In this document: positions 1-6,717 of the stretch, in pieces | How positions within the stretch are numbered: the first letter of the stretch is position 1 | How the letters are laid out: every line of letters begins with the position of its first letter | NCBI GenBank assembly: GCA_031263965.1 | Contig: JAISES010000082.1 | Span: 1 to 6,928, forward strand | Source: Prevotella sp. | GTDB lineage: Bacteria; Bacteroidota; Bacteroidia; Bacteroidales; Dysgonomonadaceae | Reading direction: 5' to 3' | DNA length: 6,928 nucleotides | The notes under the pieces: model-generated | The model's database searches: none | Seen by the model: the letters and a program-made list of their open reading frames with translations, nothing else | What the model was told of the DNA's origin: nothing | Position numbers and translations under genes: made by a program

Positions 1-237
1 CATCATCGCCTCGATGGCTAAAGGAAGCACACGGGCTTCGCCCCGCTTCCTTTTACGCCCTCTTCGGCGGATGGGTTCCCCGGCTGCGGACAAAGGCCGG
101 AATCGCAATGCGACGATAACACGCGTCAGCCTTGCGCCGTATGCTTTACGTGCGGGGTACCCGTCAGGAGAAAAAGGCGTAAAACGGGGTGCCTGTCTGA
201 GCCTGAAAGGCGAGTTCAGCCCGTTTAGCCTTTGAGC

Positions 238-261
238 CTGCCACGGGTCGCACAGTAAAGC
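238..261 (+). repeat. 24-nt direct repeat, copy 1
   Basis: This stretch begins CTGCCACGGG and ends CACAGTAAAGC. It matches 6741-6764 in the same orientation at 23 of 24 positions; the sixth base is A here and G there. Here it sits in the loop of a potential 8-bp stem (230-237 with 266-273). Sequence on either side of the two copies differs, so the 24 nt form a discrete conserved core. Its function is unknown. Confidence 0.75.
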
Positions 262-281
262 GGGCGCTCAAAGCATTTTTG

Positions 282-311
282 GTTCCTTTTGCTGCTTAGG
301 GCAAAAGGGAC
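282..311. other. 11-bp stem-loop, not a clear terminator
   Basis: Positions 282-292 pair with 301-311 over 11 bp, including one G-T wobble, around the 8-nt loop TGCTTAGG. A smaller hairpin, GCAATC-TTC-GATTGC, follows directly at 316-330. Neither strand shows the T-run expected after an intrinsic terminator, so I do not call one. The pair may be part of the intergenic repeat or structured RNA of the GC-rich block. Confidence 0.5.
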
Positions 312-469
312 GCAAGCAATCTTCGATTGCGCGCAGGAAAAAGGACAAGGATACGGAATGGTACTGTTTTTTCAAGGGTTTGTTCCGGTCTTGCGTAACA
401 TGAGTTATAACAAAAAACGTAGTAACCGTTAGAAATTCCCAACGAATATTTTCTTATAACTGAATTTCG

Positions 470-477
470 TACATTTG
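470..477 (+). promoter_or_regulatory. possible upstream promoter -7 box for trpS
   Basis: TACATTTG fits the Bacteroides sigma-ABfr -7 consensus TAnnTTTG. A T-rich stretch (449-452) lies 17 bp upstream where a -33 element would fall, but it is not a clean TTTG. The box is 82 nt before the trpS start, so it would give a longer leader than the box at 523-530. It could be a second promoter or a chance match. Confidence 0.3.
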
Positions 478-522
478 CCCCACAATAAGGAAGAAGTAAA
501 AGCTGTTTTGTGGAAATTTGAC

Positions 523-530
523 TATCTTTG
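523..530 (+). promoter_or_regulatory. predicted trpS promoter -7 box
   Basis: TATCTTTG matches the Bacteroides -7 consensus TAnnTTTG and ends 29 nt before the trpS ATG, implying a leader of about 20 nt. I see no clean -33 TTTG at the usual spacing. The leader is A-rich (541-550) with no Shine-Dalgarno sequence, as is common in Bacteroidetes. It is too short for a T-box or attenuator. Confidence 0.55.
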
Positions 531-559
531 TGGCTTAAAAAAGAAAAAAATACATTAAC

Positions 560-1549
560 ATGGAAACAGTCGTAAGCGGGATTCGCTCTACAGGAAAATT
601 GCACTTGGGCAATTATTTTGGCGCGTTAAAAAACTTTGCAAGAATGCAAAATGAAAATAAATGCTTCTTTTTCATTGCAGATTATCACTCTTTGACAACG
701 CATCCCGACCCGAAACTATTGCACTCAAATGTAAGGAATGTACTTGTAGAATACCTCGCCGCCGGTATCGACCCTGAAATTTCGACTGTGTACATACAAA
801 GCGACGTACAGGAAGTGTGCGAACTGTACTTGCTACTGAACATGCATGCTTATCTGGGAGAACTATCAAAAACCGTATCTTTCAAGGAAAAAGCGCGGAA
901 ACATAAAGACAATGTCAATGCCGGCTTATTAACCTATCCTACCCTGATGGCTGCCGACATACTGATGCATAATGCAAATAAAGTGCCGGTAGGCAAAGAC
1001 CAGGAACAACACTTGGAAATGACCCGCAAATTTGCACGCCGCTTCAATAACATGTATGGTGTAGAATACTTCAAAGAGCCTGTAGCCTATAACTTTGGAC
1101 AGGATTTAATAAAAATACCGGGACTCGACGGAAGCGGTAAAATGGGAAAATCGGAAGGTAATTGCATATACCTGGATGAAGACCCGAAAAGCATTGAGAA
1201 AAAGGTGAAGCGCGCATTAACTGATGAGGGGCCGAAGGTTCCGAACTCAGAAAAACCGGACTATATAGAAAATCTATTTACAATACTCAGAGTAGTATCA
1301 ACGGATGAAGTAGTGCAACACTTCGACGACAAATGGAACACCTGTGAAATACGTTACGGAGACCTGAAAAAACAGCTTGCCGAAGATATTATTAAAGTCA
1401 CTGCACCTATGCGTGAACGCATCCTGGAAATTCAAAACGATGACGCATATCTTCATCGGGTAGCTACCGAAGGCGCAGCCAAGGCCCGCGAAAATGCAAG
1501 CAGGATTTTGAAAGATGTTCGCGAAATAATGGGGTTCAAAAAATTCTGA
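560..1549 (+). CDS. trpS: tryptophan--tRNA ligase
   Basis: This cytoplasmic class I aminoacyl-tRNA synthetase activates tryptophan with ATP and attaches it to tRNA-Trp for translation. The 329-residue product is normal length for a bacterial TrpRS. The HIGH-type signature appears as HLGN at residues 15-18, following the N-terminal METVVSGIRSTG. The KMSKS loop appears as KMGKS at residues 194-198. The segment PVGKDQEQHLEMTRKFARRF between them fits the conserved TrpRS core, and the C-terminal part resembles the helical anticodon-binding region. The ATG at 560 places the HIGH motif at the expected distance from the N-terminus. No trp biosynthesis genes are nearby, so this is a stand-alone housekeeping gene. 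A 100-nt gap separates it from the receptor gene downstream. The reading frame is intact, with no missing catalytic motif. Confidence 0.96.
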   Translation: METVVSGIRSTGKLHLGNYFGALKNFARMQNENKCFFFIADYHSLTTHPDPKLLHSNVRNVLVEYLAAGIDPEISTVYIQSDVQEVCELYLLLNMHAYLGELSKTVSFKEKARKHKDNVNAGLLTYPTLMAADILMHNANKVPVGKDQEQHLEMTRKFARRFNNMYGVEYFKEPVAYNFGQDLIKIPGLDGSGKMGKSEGNCIYLDEDPKSIEKKVKRALTDEGPKVPNSEKPDYIENLFTILRVVSTDEVVQHFDDKWNTCEIRYGDLKKQLAEDIIKVTAPMRERILEIQNDDAYLHRVATEGAAKARENASRILKDVREIMGFKKF

Positions 1550-1557
1550 AACAGAGA

Positions 1558-1582
1558 TTTTATTATTTGACATATAATAAAA
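1558..1582. other. AT-only stem-loop after trpS
   Basis: TTTTATTAT (1558-1566) is followed by a 7-nt loop and its exact complement (1574-1582), giving a 9-bp stem of A-T pairs only, 9 nt after the trpS stop. It has no GC core and no T-run after it, so it would be at best a weak terminator. Whether the receptor gene is read through from trpS or has its own promoter cannot be settled. I see no exact TAnnTTTG box between 1550 and 1649. Confidence 0.35.
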
Positions 1583-1649
1583 GAAAATAAAACAGGCATT
1601 TATCCGTATTATATAGAAGAACTACTTATTACATCTCTAAATAGCAGGA

Positions 1650-3965
1650 ATGAGATTTCTCTTTACTATATTCTTGTTGACAGTTACTTTTACTACAGTA
1701 GCTCAAACAAGATGTACGCTGGAAGGGACTATCTATAATTCCGGCACAAAAGAAGCGCTTGCCGGAGTTTCTGTCGGTATAGCCGGATTTCCCCTGCAAG
1801 GAAGCTTTACCAACGAATCGGGAAAATATAAAGTCGCTCTTCCCCGGGGAGAATACACGTTGGTTTTAAGGTTGCTGGGCTATTACACCAAGCAGATAAA
1901 AATCAAACTGGACAGGAATAAAGTTCAGGACATAGACCTCTATATGGAAGATGTCTCCCTGAATGAAGTGGAAATATCCGCTGTACGAACAGATGCAAAT
2001 ATAAAGAGCGTACAATCGGGAGTTGATAAACTGGAAATAAAAACGGCAAATAAAATACCTGTTCTGCTGGGAGAAAGGGACATCCTTAAAACAATACAGT
2101 TGCTGCCCGGAATACAAACGACCGGAGAAGGAAACACGGGCTTCTATGTGAGAGGCGGAAATAACGACCAAAACCTGATATTGCTGGATAATGCCACTGT
2201 ATATAACCCTTCGCATCTGTTCGGATTTTTCTCGACTTTCAATTCCGATGCGGTAAATGATATGACAATCTATAAAGGTTCCATGCCTGCCCAATATGGC
2301 GGACGCTTGTCTTCCACGCTGGATGTGAGCATGCGCGACGGAGACCTGAAAAACTATACACTTACCGGTGGAATTGGCCTTATATCCTCCAGACTAACCA
2401 TCGAAGGACCTGTTCAAAAAGAACGGTCTTCATTTATTTTCTCCGCACGGCGGACATATGCCGATGCATTGGCGCACGCTGCGGGAGTGGCACAGGTAAA
2501 AGATTCCAAATTATATTTTTACGATCTGAATGCAAAACTCACTTACGGGTTATCAGGCAAAGATAAATTAACCCTCACGGCATATCACGGAAAAGATAAA
2601 CTGGCCTTGAACCAAATTGCAATGATAAACTGGGGAAACACGATTGCCGGCCTGAAATGGAATCATATATTTGATGCGAAAAAAGCATCTGCCACAACAT
2701 TGTCTTATACTGATTATGCATACGATGTGAGCGTTGATCTTACTACAAATCTGAATGTTGCGTCCCGCATCAGGGATTACAGCCTGAATCAGGAATTCAG
2801 CTTTTTCCCCGATCAAAAAAATGCAATCAGGTTAGGCTTTACTTCTATCCACCATCAGGTAGTACCCGGCGATCTCACCGGTAAAGATCCGTCCAGCCTG
2901 GATGTAAAACCCTTTATCCATCGCTATTCGTGGGAAAATGCCCTGTATGCATCCAATGACATGAAACTGAACGGCCGGCTGGAGTTCAGCTATGGACTGC
3001 GGCTATCTTCTTTCAGTGTGCTGGGTGGAAGCAATTACTATACATTCAACGACAATAAAGAAATCGCAGATACTATCTCAACACGGAAAGGGCAATTTGT
3101 TAAAACGTACTGGAACCTTGAACCGCGCCTGTCGGCAGCGTATCAGTTGAATAGCTGTTCTTCTATAAAAGCTGCGTATACACGGACTTCACAGCATATG
3201 CACCTGTTATCTACCTCAAATCTTGCCAGCCCGACAGACAGGTGGATTGCCAATACGGACTATATAAAACCGGAAACAGCCCATCAGATTTCCATCGGAT
3301 ATTTCCGCAATTTTTCGGACAACATGTTCGAATTCAGCGCAGAGATATATTATAAAACGCTTAATAACCAGATAGACTATAAAGATGGGGCGGACGTCAG
3401 AGCCAAAGAGATCATTGAGACGGAATTATTATTCGGCAAAGGACGGACATACGGACTTGAATTATTCCTGAAGAAAAAATTCGGGCGGTTCAATGGCTGG
3501 ATAGGATACACATTAGCCAGTAGCCAAAAAAAGATAGCCAAAATAAACGATGGTAAATGGTACGCAGCCAATCAAGACCGCACACACGACCTGTCGGTCG
3601 TTGGCTTATATGATTTAAATAAGAAATGGGCGCTGTCTGCCGCATGGGTATTTGCATCGGGAAATCCAATGACTTTTCCCACGGGAAAATATGTTGTGGA
3701 CGGACATGTCATTTATTATTACGAAGGACGGAATTCTTACAGGGCGCCATCTTTTCATCGCCTTGACCTGGGTGCTATCTGCACTCTGAAAAAAACAAAG
3801 CGTTATACTTCCGAACTTGCATTCAGTATATATAATGCCTATGGACGTAAAAATCCATATATGTATGGATTCAGGCAGAAAAAAGGCGACCCTGCAACGT
3901 CGGAAGCCTACATGATCTACCTGTTTAGTGTTATCCCATCTATCTCGTGGAATTTCAAATTCTGA
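1650..3965 (+). CDS. TonB-dependent outer-membrane receptor with CarboxypepD_reg-like N-terminal domain
   Basis: This is an outer-membrane beta-barrel receptor that imports an unidentified ligand using TonB-ExbBD energy. The 771-residue product starts with a signal peptide (about 1-18, hydrophobic core FLFTIFLLTV, likely cleaved after TVA). A CarboxypepD_reg-like beta-sandwich spans about 22-100, with the typical pattern GVSV...TNESGKYKVALPRGEYTL. A plug domain (about 120-228) contains LLPGIQTTGEG, YVRGG (166-170), YNPSHLFGFF and the KGSMPAQYGGRLSS segment. A barrel runs from about 232 to the end, which finishes in NFKF; the terminal Phe is the usual outer-membrane assembly signal. The DUF4249 lipoprotein gene begins 4 nt after the stop, so the two are surely cotranscribed. 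No SusD-like partner is present, so this is not a classical SusCD glycan pair. The start is supported by the signal peptide, although the ribosome site is weak. The ligand is unknown. Confidence 0.93.
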   Translation: MRFLFTIFLLTVTFTTVAQTRCTLEGTIYNSGTKEALAGVSVGIAGFPLQGSFTNESGKYKVALPRGEYTLVLRLLGYYTKQIKIKLDRNKVQDIDLYMEDVSLNEVEISAVRTDANIKSVQSGVDKLEIKTANKIPVLLGERDILKTIQLLPGIQTTGEGNTGFYVRGGNNDQNLILLDNATVYNPSHLFGFFSTFNSDAVNDMTIYKGSMPAQYGGRLSSTLDVSMRDGDLKNYTLTGGIGLISSRLTIEGPVQKERSSFIFSARRTYADALAHAAGVAQVKDSKLYFYDLNAKLTYGLSGKDKLTLTAYHGKDKLALNQIAMINWGNTIAGLKWNHIFDAKKASATTLSYTDYAYDVSVDLTTNLNVASRIRDYSLNQEFSFFPDQKNAIRLGFTSIHHQVVPGDLTGKDPSSLDVKPFIHRYSWENALYASNDMKLNGRLEFSYGLRLSSFSVLGGSNYYTFNDNKEIADTISTRKGQFVKTYWNLEPRLSAAYQLNSCSSIKAAYTRTSQHMHLLSTSNLASPTDRWIANTDYIKPETAHQISIGYFRNFSDNMFEFSAEIYYKTLNNQIDYKDGADVRAKEIIETELLFGKGRTYGLELFLKKKFGRFNGWIGYTLASSQKKIAKINDGKWYAANQDRTHDLSVVGLYDLNKKWALSAAWVFASGNPMTFPTGKYVVDGHVIYYYEGRNSYRAPSFHRLDLGAICTLKKTKRYTSELAFSIYNAYGRKNPYMYGFRQKKGDPATSEAYMIYLFSVIPSISWNFKF

Positions 3966-3969
3966 AAAA

Positions 3970-4770
3970 ATGGCAAATAAACTGTGGATAATTATACTGT
4001 TGCTCTCATTCATTTCCTGCGAAGAAGTGGTTAATATAGACTTGAAAGAATCAGAGCCAAAGATCGTAATAGATGCCAATATTACGGATAGTTCCCCATG
4101 CTTCATCATTTTAACCGAATCACAAGGATTTAACAATAATAAACCTTCCAAGCGGATCAGTGGGGCTACGATAGAGCTGTATGACGGCAGAGGCAACAAA
4201 GAAACGGTAAAGGAAACCAAAGAAAAAGGCATCTACATGTCCCTGATGACAGGCAGAACAGGCGGAACATATACTCTTAATGTTTCCATCGGGGGAGAGA
4301 AATATGAGGCGAAAGCCACAATACCTGAAGCCGTCCCGGTCGACAGCCTGTATATCTACAACATAAGGATAGGCAAAGACGACTGGTATTCTCCATGCAT
4401 TATATTTCAAGACCCTGCCCGTGAAAAAAACTACTACTATACAATGATGTATGTAAACGGAACTATGATGAGATCCATTTATCTGAATGATGATGAATTC
4501 AGAAACGGGCTGGTAGTAGAACGTATTCTTTACTTCGATAAAGAAGACAACGACGATGAAAAACTTAAGATCGGAGATCACGTACGGGTAGAAATGCAGA
4601 CCTTAGATAAAGGTATGTATACCTTTTACAGGTCATTGCATTCCGTGGCTGCCGGAGGGGCGACCAATCCGCTTACCAACTTTACAGGCGAAGCATTAGG
4701 TTGTTTCAAAGCTTACGGAGCCAGTTATAAAGAAATTACAATAAGCAAAGGTCATATCTACACCAAATAA
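3970..4770 (+). CDS. DUF4249 family lipoprotein, partner of the TonB-dependent receptor
   Basis: This is a predicted outer-membrane lipoprotein of the DUF4249 family, which is usually found beside TonB-dependent receptors like the one upstream. Its biochemical function is not established; a role in ligand capture or receptor gating is inference. The 266-residue product begins MANKLWIIILLLSFISC, a lipoprotein signal with the acylated Cys at 17. CEEVVNIDLKESEPKIVID and the following ITDSS stretch are typical of the DUF4249 N-terminus. The two Glu after Cys17 might act as an acidic surface-export signal. The ATG at 3970 is preferred over an in-frame GTG at 3928, because only the shorter form puts the signal sequence at the N-terminus and avoids overlap with the receptor gene. 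The gene lies 4 nt after the receptor stop, suggesting translational coupling. Confidence 0.88.
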   Translation: MANKLWIIILLLSFISCEEVVNIDLKESEPKIVIDANITDSSPCFIILTESQGFNNNKPSKRISGATIELYDGRGNKETVKETKEKGIYMSLMTGRTGGTYTLNVSIGGEKYEAKATIPEAVPVDSLYIYNIRIGKDDWYSPCIIFQDPAREKNYYYTMMYVNGTMMRSIYLNDDEFRNGLVVERILYFDKEDNDDEKLKIGDHVRVEMQTLDKGMYTFYRSLHSVAAGGATNPLTNFTGEALGCFKAYGASYKEITISKGHIYTK

Positions 4771-4774
4771 TGCG

Positions 4775-4782
4775 TATATTTG
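4775..4782 (+). promoter_or_regulatory. predicted -7 box for the small DUF4834 gene
   Basis: TATATTTG matches the TAnnTTTG consensus and ends 26 nt before the ATG at 4809, close to the spacing of the other two predicted promoters here. It starts 4 nt after the DUF4249 stop codon. No clean -33 TTTG is visible, because that region is the 3' end of the DUF4249 gene. The small gene can thus probably be transcribed apart from the receptor operon. Confidence 0.5.
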
Positions 4783-4808
4783 TAGAATAATATCAGAATA
4801 AAAGCGAA

Positions 4809-5030
4809 ATGTTTAAATTTCTAGGATTATTACTGCTTACCGTAATCTCTGCATTTCTCATTCTGGGTGTATTCCTGGGAAGGGTAATAAGGACGTTTGG
4901 GCCAACAGATAAAACAAAAGGTAATAATCGCAAAAACAATAATAATCACACGCCGGATCCTCCTCAAAAAAAATTCCCGAAAAACGAAGGAGAATATGTT
5001 AGCTACGAGGAAATGGAAGACGAAGAATAG
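4809..5030 (+). CDS. small single-pass membrane protein, DUF4834 family
   Basis: This 73-residue protein has one predicted transmembrane helix (about 4-24, LGLLLLTVISAFLILGVFLG), then a basic RVIR, an Asn/Lys/Pro-rich linker (about 33-57) and an acidic tail containing GEYVSYEEMEDEE. Hydrophobic N-terminus, polar low-complexity linker and a closing GEYV-YEE motif match my memory of the Bacteroidetes DUF4834 family, whose function is unknown. Basic residues just after the helix suggest a cytoplasmic C-terminus. The gene sits 38 nt after the DUF4249 stop with its own promoter-like box, and converges with rsmG. The leader has only a weak purine-rich stretch (AAAGCGAA) before the ATG. Confidence 0.75.
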   Translation: MFKFLGLLLLTVISAFLILGVFLGRVIRTFGPTDKTKGNNRKNNNNHTPDPPQKKFPKNEGEYVSYEEMEDEE

Positions 5031-5090
5031 TTTATTGCAGATGAAGTATATAATGTTTTATTAAATATAAACTCTGATGAAATCTATTAT

Positions 5091-5109
5091 ATCGATAAAA
5101 TCTATTGAT
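5091..5109. terminator. weak AT-rich hairpin between convergent genes
   Basis: ATCGATA (5091-5097) pairs with TATTGAT (5103-5109) over 7 bp with one G-T wobble and a 5-nt loop. It lies in the 81-nt gap between the convergent DUF4834 gene and rsmG, where a bidirectional terminator is expected. The stem is AT-rich and has no strong T-run on either side, so the call is tentative. AAATCTATT also occurs twice here, at 5080-5088 and 5098-5106. Confidence 0.3.
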
Positions 5110-5122
5110 TACTAGACCAGAA
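5109..5122. repeat. 14-nt repeat, copy 1, over the rsmG stop codon
   Basis: TTACTAGACCAGAA is identical to 6718-6731, in the same orientation. Read on the - strand, this copy is the last two rsmG codons plus two in-frame stops in tandem, TAG then TAA. The other copy is intergenic and lies 9 nt before the second 24-nt repeat. A chance 14-nt match within 7 kb is not very unlikely, so a shared origin is uncertain. Confidence 0.4.
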
Positions 5123-5732
5123 CGTATATAATTTTCTTCGTCTTAAAGTATTCTTCCTCAAAGTACATTGACAAATCATCAGCTTCTGCCAATTTTTTGA
5201 AAGGAGCCATCTCACTATCAAGGTTACCGCCTTTCAGGCAAATAATTCCATTGGGAAGAGCATTATGTTGCTCTTTGGAAATGTTTTTCTTTACAATTTT
5301 GACCAAGTCGGGCAAAGGCATAACAGCGCGACTGACAACGAAGTCGAACTTGCCTTTTTCTTCCTCTGCCCGGCAATGACGAAATTGAATGTTCTTTAAC
5401 CCGACAGCATCAGACACTTCCGTGGCTACTTTTATCTTTTTGCCAATACTGTCTACTAAAAGAAATTCGCATTTCGGGAAAAGAATAGCGAGAGGCACAC
5501 CCGGAAAACCGCCACCGGTGCCGGCATCCATAACTTTAGTACCATCCGTAAATTGAATCAACTTAGCAATGGCCAACGAATGGAGCACATGATGTAAATA
5601 AAGGTTCTCTATATCCTTACGTGAAATCACATTTATTTTCGAGTTCCAGTCCACATAAAGATCATATAGCGCTGCAAATTGCTTTTTCTGCTCTTCACTG
5701 ATATTTGGAAAATACTTAAGGATTATATCCAT
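5112..5732 (-). CDS. rsmG: 16S rRNA (guanine527-N7)-methyltransferase RsmG (GidB)
   Basis: This cytoplasmic enzyme uses S-adenosylmethionine to methylate N7 of G527 in the 530 loop of 16S rRNA; loss of RsmG is known to give low-level streptomycin resistance in other bacteria. The 206-residue length is normal for the family. NVISRKD at 34-40 fits the conserved N-terminal RNA-binding region. The Rossmann SAM-binding motif I is DAGTGGGFPG (69-78), with an acidic strand end LLVDS (91-95). VVSRAVMPL (132-140) is the conserved SRA segment, and CLKGG lies at 165-169. The ATG at 5730-5732 shares its A with the TAA of the upstream lipoprotein gene, so the two are cotranscribed and probably translationally coupled. 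Tandem stops TAG-TAA end the gene. No motif is missing. Confidence 0.96.
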   Translation of the reverse strand: MDIILKYFPNISEEQKKQFAALYDLYVDWNSKINVISRKDIENLYLHHVLHSLAIAKLIQFTDGTKVMDAGTGGGFPGVPLAILFPKCEFLLVDSIGKKIKVATEVSDAVGLKNIQFRHCRAEEEKGKFDFVVSRAVMPLPDLVKIVKKNISKEQHNALPNGIICLKGGNLDSEMAPFKKLAEADDLSMYFEEEYFKTKKIIYVLV

Positions 5733-6580
5733 TATTGCTTGAATAAAAACGAAATAGGAGAATCAGGTTTAAGGATTGCCGATAATTCTTCAAAAGAGAA
5801 GGGAACTTCTATTTTTCCTAACGAAGGCGCCGAATATTCTCCTTGGTTGAAAATATAGGCCAGGCCATTATCATCCAGATAAAAGTTGTTATTGGATGTT
5901 ATGTCCTCTATTCCCCAATAACCAAATTCAAGCAACTCTTCTGCTTTTTTTACATTATTCTGATCTACAATTTTATTTGTCAGCATGGCATTTAATACCC
6001 CCTTATAGTCGGGAATAAATATATCCTGTTCTGTAACTACATTGCCTGTTTTCAGATCTAATACTACGTTTTTATACAGGGTCGACGAATTGGCCCCGCC
6101 CTTATAATCCATCGTAGATACCTGGTAAGAAAGGAGCTTATTCTTATCATACAGCACCTTCGATTCTATCGATTTATAGAAAGAGTAATAATCCTCTGTC
6201 TCATCCGATTCTACCCAATCCGGAAATTGGACTTTCGCCTCATCTATGTAGTTTTTAATATAATCTGCCGCATACTTCTCTACCGCGCTGTCAGGACTTA
6301 ACGATTCGTAGCTTTCATCCTCAAGAATAGCATAATTCAGTTCGCGCCGGATTTTAGATAAAACTTCAGCGTCGGAATATTTCACAGGAAAAATGTACTT
6401 AACTTTTACAGTACACGACGGTTTTGTGGAATCGTTATCCATATGATATATTCTCGATACAGACAGTGAATCGTAAGTCACTTCATTTGGCGAATCCGTT
6501 TTTTTTGTATCACAAGACAAAAAAGCTCCGGTCATAATGCCTGATAAAATAATTCGTGTAAAAATAGCTTTCATCTTCAT
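5732..6580 (-). CDS. lipoprotein with DUF4163/DUF3298 (RsiV/PdaC-like) domains
   Basis: This 282-residue envelope lipoprotein has no assigned function. It begins MKMKAIFTRIILSGIMTGAF then LSC, a lipoprotein signal with the acylated Cys at 23. After it come CDTKKTDS and a polar linker. Residues about 55-160 resemble DUF4163 and about 160-270 resemble DUF3298, including GGANSST (161-167), LDLKTGNVVTEQDIF (174-188) and FYLDDNGLAYIFN (233-245). The same fold occurs in Bacillus RsiV, a lysozyme-binding anti-sigma factor, and in the deacetylase PdaC. Neither an anti-sigma segment nor a polysaccharide-deacetylase domain is present, so lysozyme or peptidoglycan binding is only a possibility. Met3 (codon at 6572-6574) is an equally plausible start and would give the same mature protein. 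The gene is first in a two-gene operon with rsmG. A -7-like box lies 24 nt before the ATG. Confidence 0.85.
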   Translation of the reverse strand: MKMKAIFTRIILSGIMTGAFLSCDTKKTDSPNEVTYDSLSVSRIYHMDNDSTKPSCTVKVKYIFPVKYSDAEVLSKIRRELNYAILEDESYESLSPDSAVEKYAADYIKNYIDEAKVQFPDWVESDETEDYYSFYKSIESKVLYDKNKLLSYQVSTMDYKGGANSSTLYKNVVLDLKTGNVVTEQDIFIPDYKGVLNAMLTNKIVDQNNVKKAEELLEFGYWGIEDITSNNNFYLDDNGLAYIFNQGEYSAPSLGKIEVPFSFEELSAILKPDSPISFLFKQ

Positions 6581-6604
6581 TAATCATCAAAGTGCAACAT
6601 CCTG

Positions 6605-6612
6605 CAAATATA
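6605..6612 (-). promoter_or_regulatory. predicted -7 box for the lipoprotein-rsmG operon
   Basis: Read on the - strand this is TATATTTG, an exact match to the TAnnTTTG consensus, ending 24 nt before the ATG at 6580. A run of seven T (- strand, 6633-6627) lies where the -33 element is expected, but there is no perfect TTTG. The next upstream intergenic sequence holds the palindrome at 6674-6686. Confidence 0.55.
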
Positions 6613-6673
6613 GAGGATTAAAAGTTAAAAAAATCATTTTTAATATAAGATTTAAACAGCCAAAATATTACTA

Positions 6674-6686
6674 TCTGATAATCAGA
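6674..6686. promoter_or_regulatory. perfect palindrome TCTGAT-A-ATCAGA, candidate operator
   Basis: This 13-bp perfect inverted repeat has 6-bp arms and a one-base centre. A third half-site, TCTGAT, occurs at 6702-6707, 28 bp from the first. The palindrome is about 60 bp upstream of the predicted -7 box of the lipoprotein-rsmG operon, in AT-rich non-coding DNA. Size and symmetry suit a dimeric transcription factor site. No regulator gene is visible in the window. Confidence 0.4.
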
Positions 6687-6717
6687 CGGTAATCATTCAA
6701 CTCTGATTCTTAACTTT

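Larger units (their letters stand above)
1..335. other. GC-rich, palindrome-dense intergenic block
   Basis: No convincing gene lies here. By hand count, positions 1-270 are about 60% GC, against about one third for 421-480. Inverted repeats are packed together. The pair 20-28/45-53 forms a 9-bp stem with an inner GGGC-TTC-GCCC hairpin (33-43). The pair 56-59/66-69 forms a short stem. TTTTACGCC (51-59) is matched exactly by GGCGTAAAA (176-184), a possible long-range closing stem. 197-204 pairs with 208-211 and 216-219. 230-237 pairs with 266-273 and encloses the 24-nt repeat. Stems at 282-311 and 316-330 follow. This fits an intergenic repeat element or a structured RNA, but I recognise no known RNA family. 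The left edge may continue outside the window. A 73-codon ORF at 14-235 is probably not a gene. Confidence 0.6.

Noticed and set aside
14..235. 73-codon + strand ORF in the GC-rich block
   Set aside because: Arg/Gly/Ser/Pro-rich translation with no domain or signal, no ribosome site, and it follows inverted repeats rather than coding pattern. Probably a by-product of high GC, though a small gene cannot be fully excluded.
282..311. Intrinsic terminator at the 11-bp hairpin
   Set aside because: No T-run follows the stem on either strand; the T-rich stretch on the + strand lies before it.
404..460. GTTATAAC palindrome (404-411) with TTATAAC repeated at 454-460 upstream of trpS
   Set aside because: Short AT-rich matches expected by chance in this composition, with no further structure to support an operator.
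478..559. T-box or attenuator controlling trpS
   Set aside because: The predicted leader is only about 20 nt, with no Trp-rich leader peptide, T-box sequence or competing hairpins.
296..604. 102-codon - strand ORF upstream of and into trpS
   Set aside because: It overlaps the trpS promoter and start on the opposite strand, is Cys/Phe-rich without any recognisable domain, and crosses the intergenic hairpin.
3928..3969. GTG-initiated extension of the DUF4249 gene
   Set aside because: It would overlap the receptor gene and add 14 residues before the lipoprotein signal. The ATG at 3970 gives a proper signal sequence.
3615..4232. 205-codon - strand ORF across the receptor/DUF4249 junction
   Set aside because: Entirely antisense to two well-supported genes and without recognisable features; a shadow frame.
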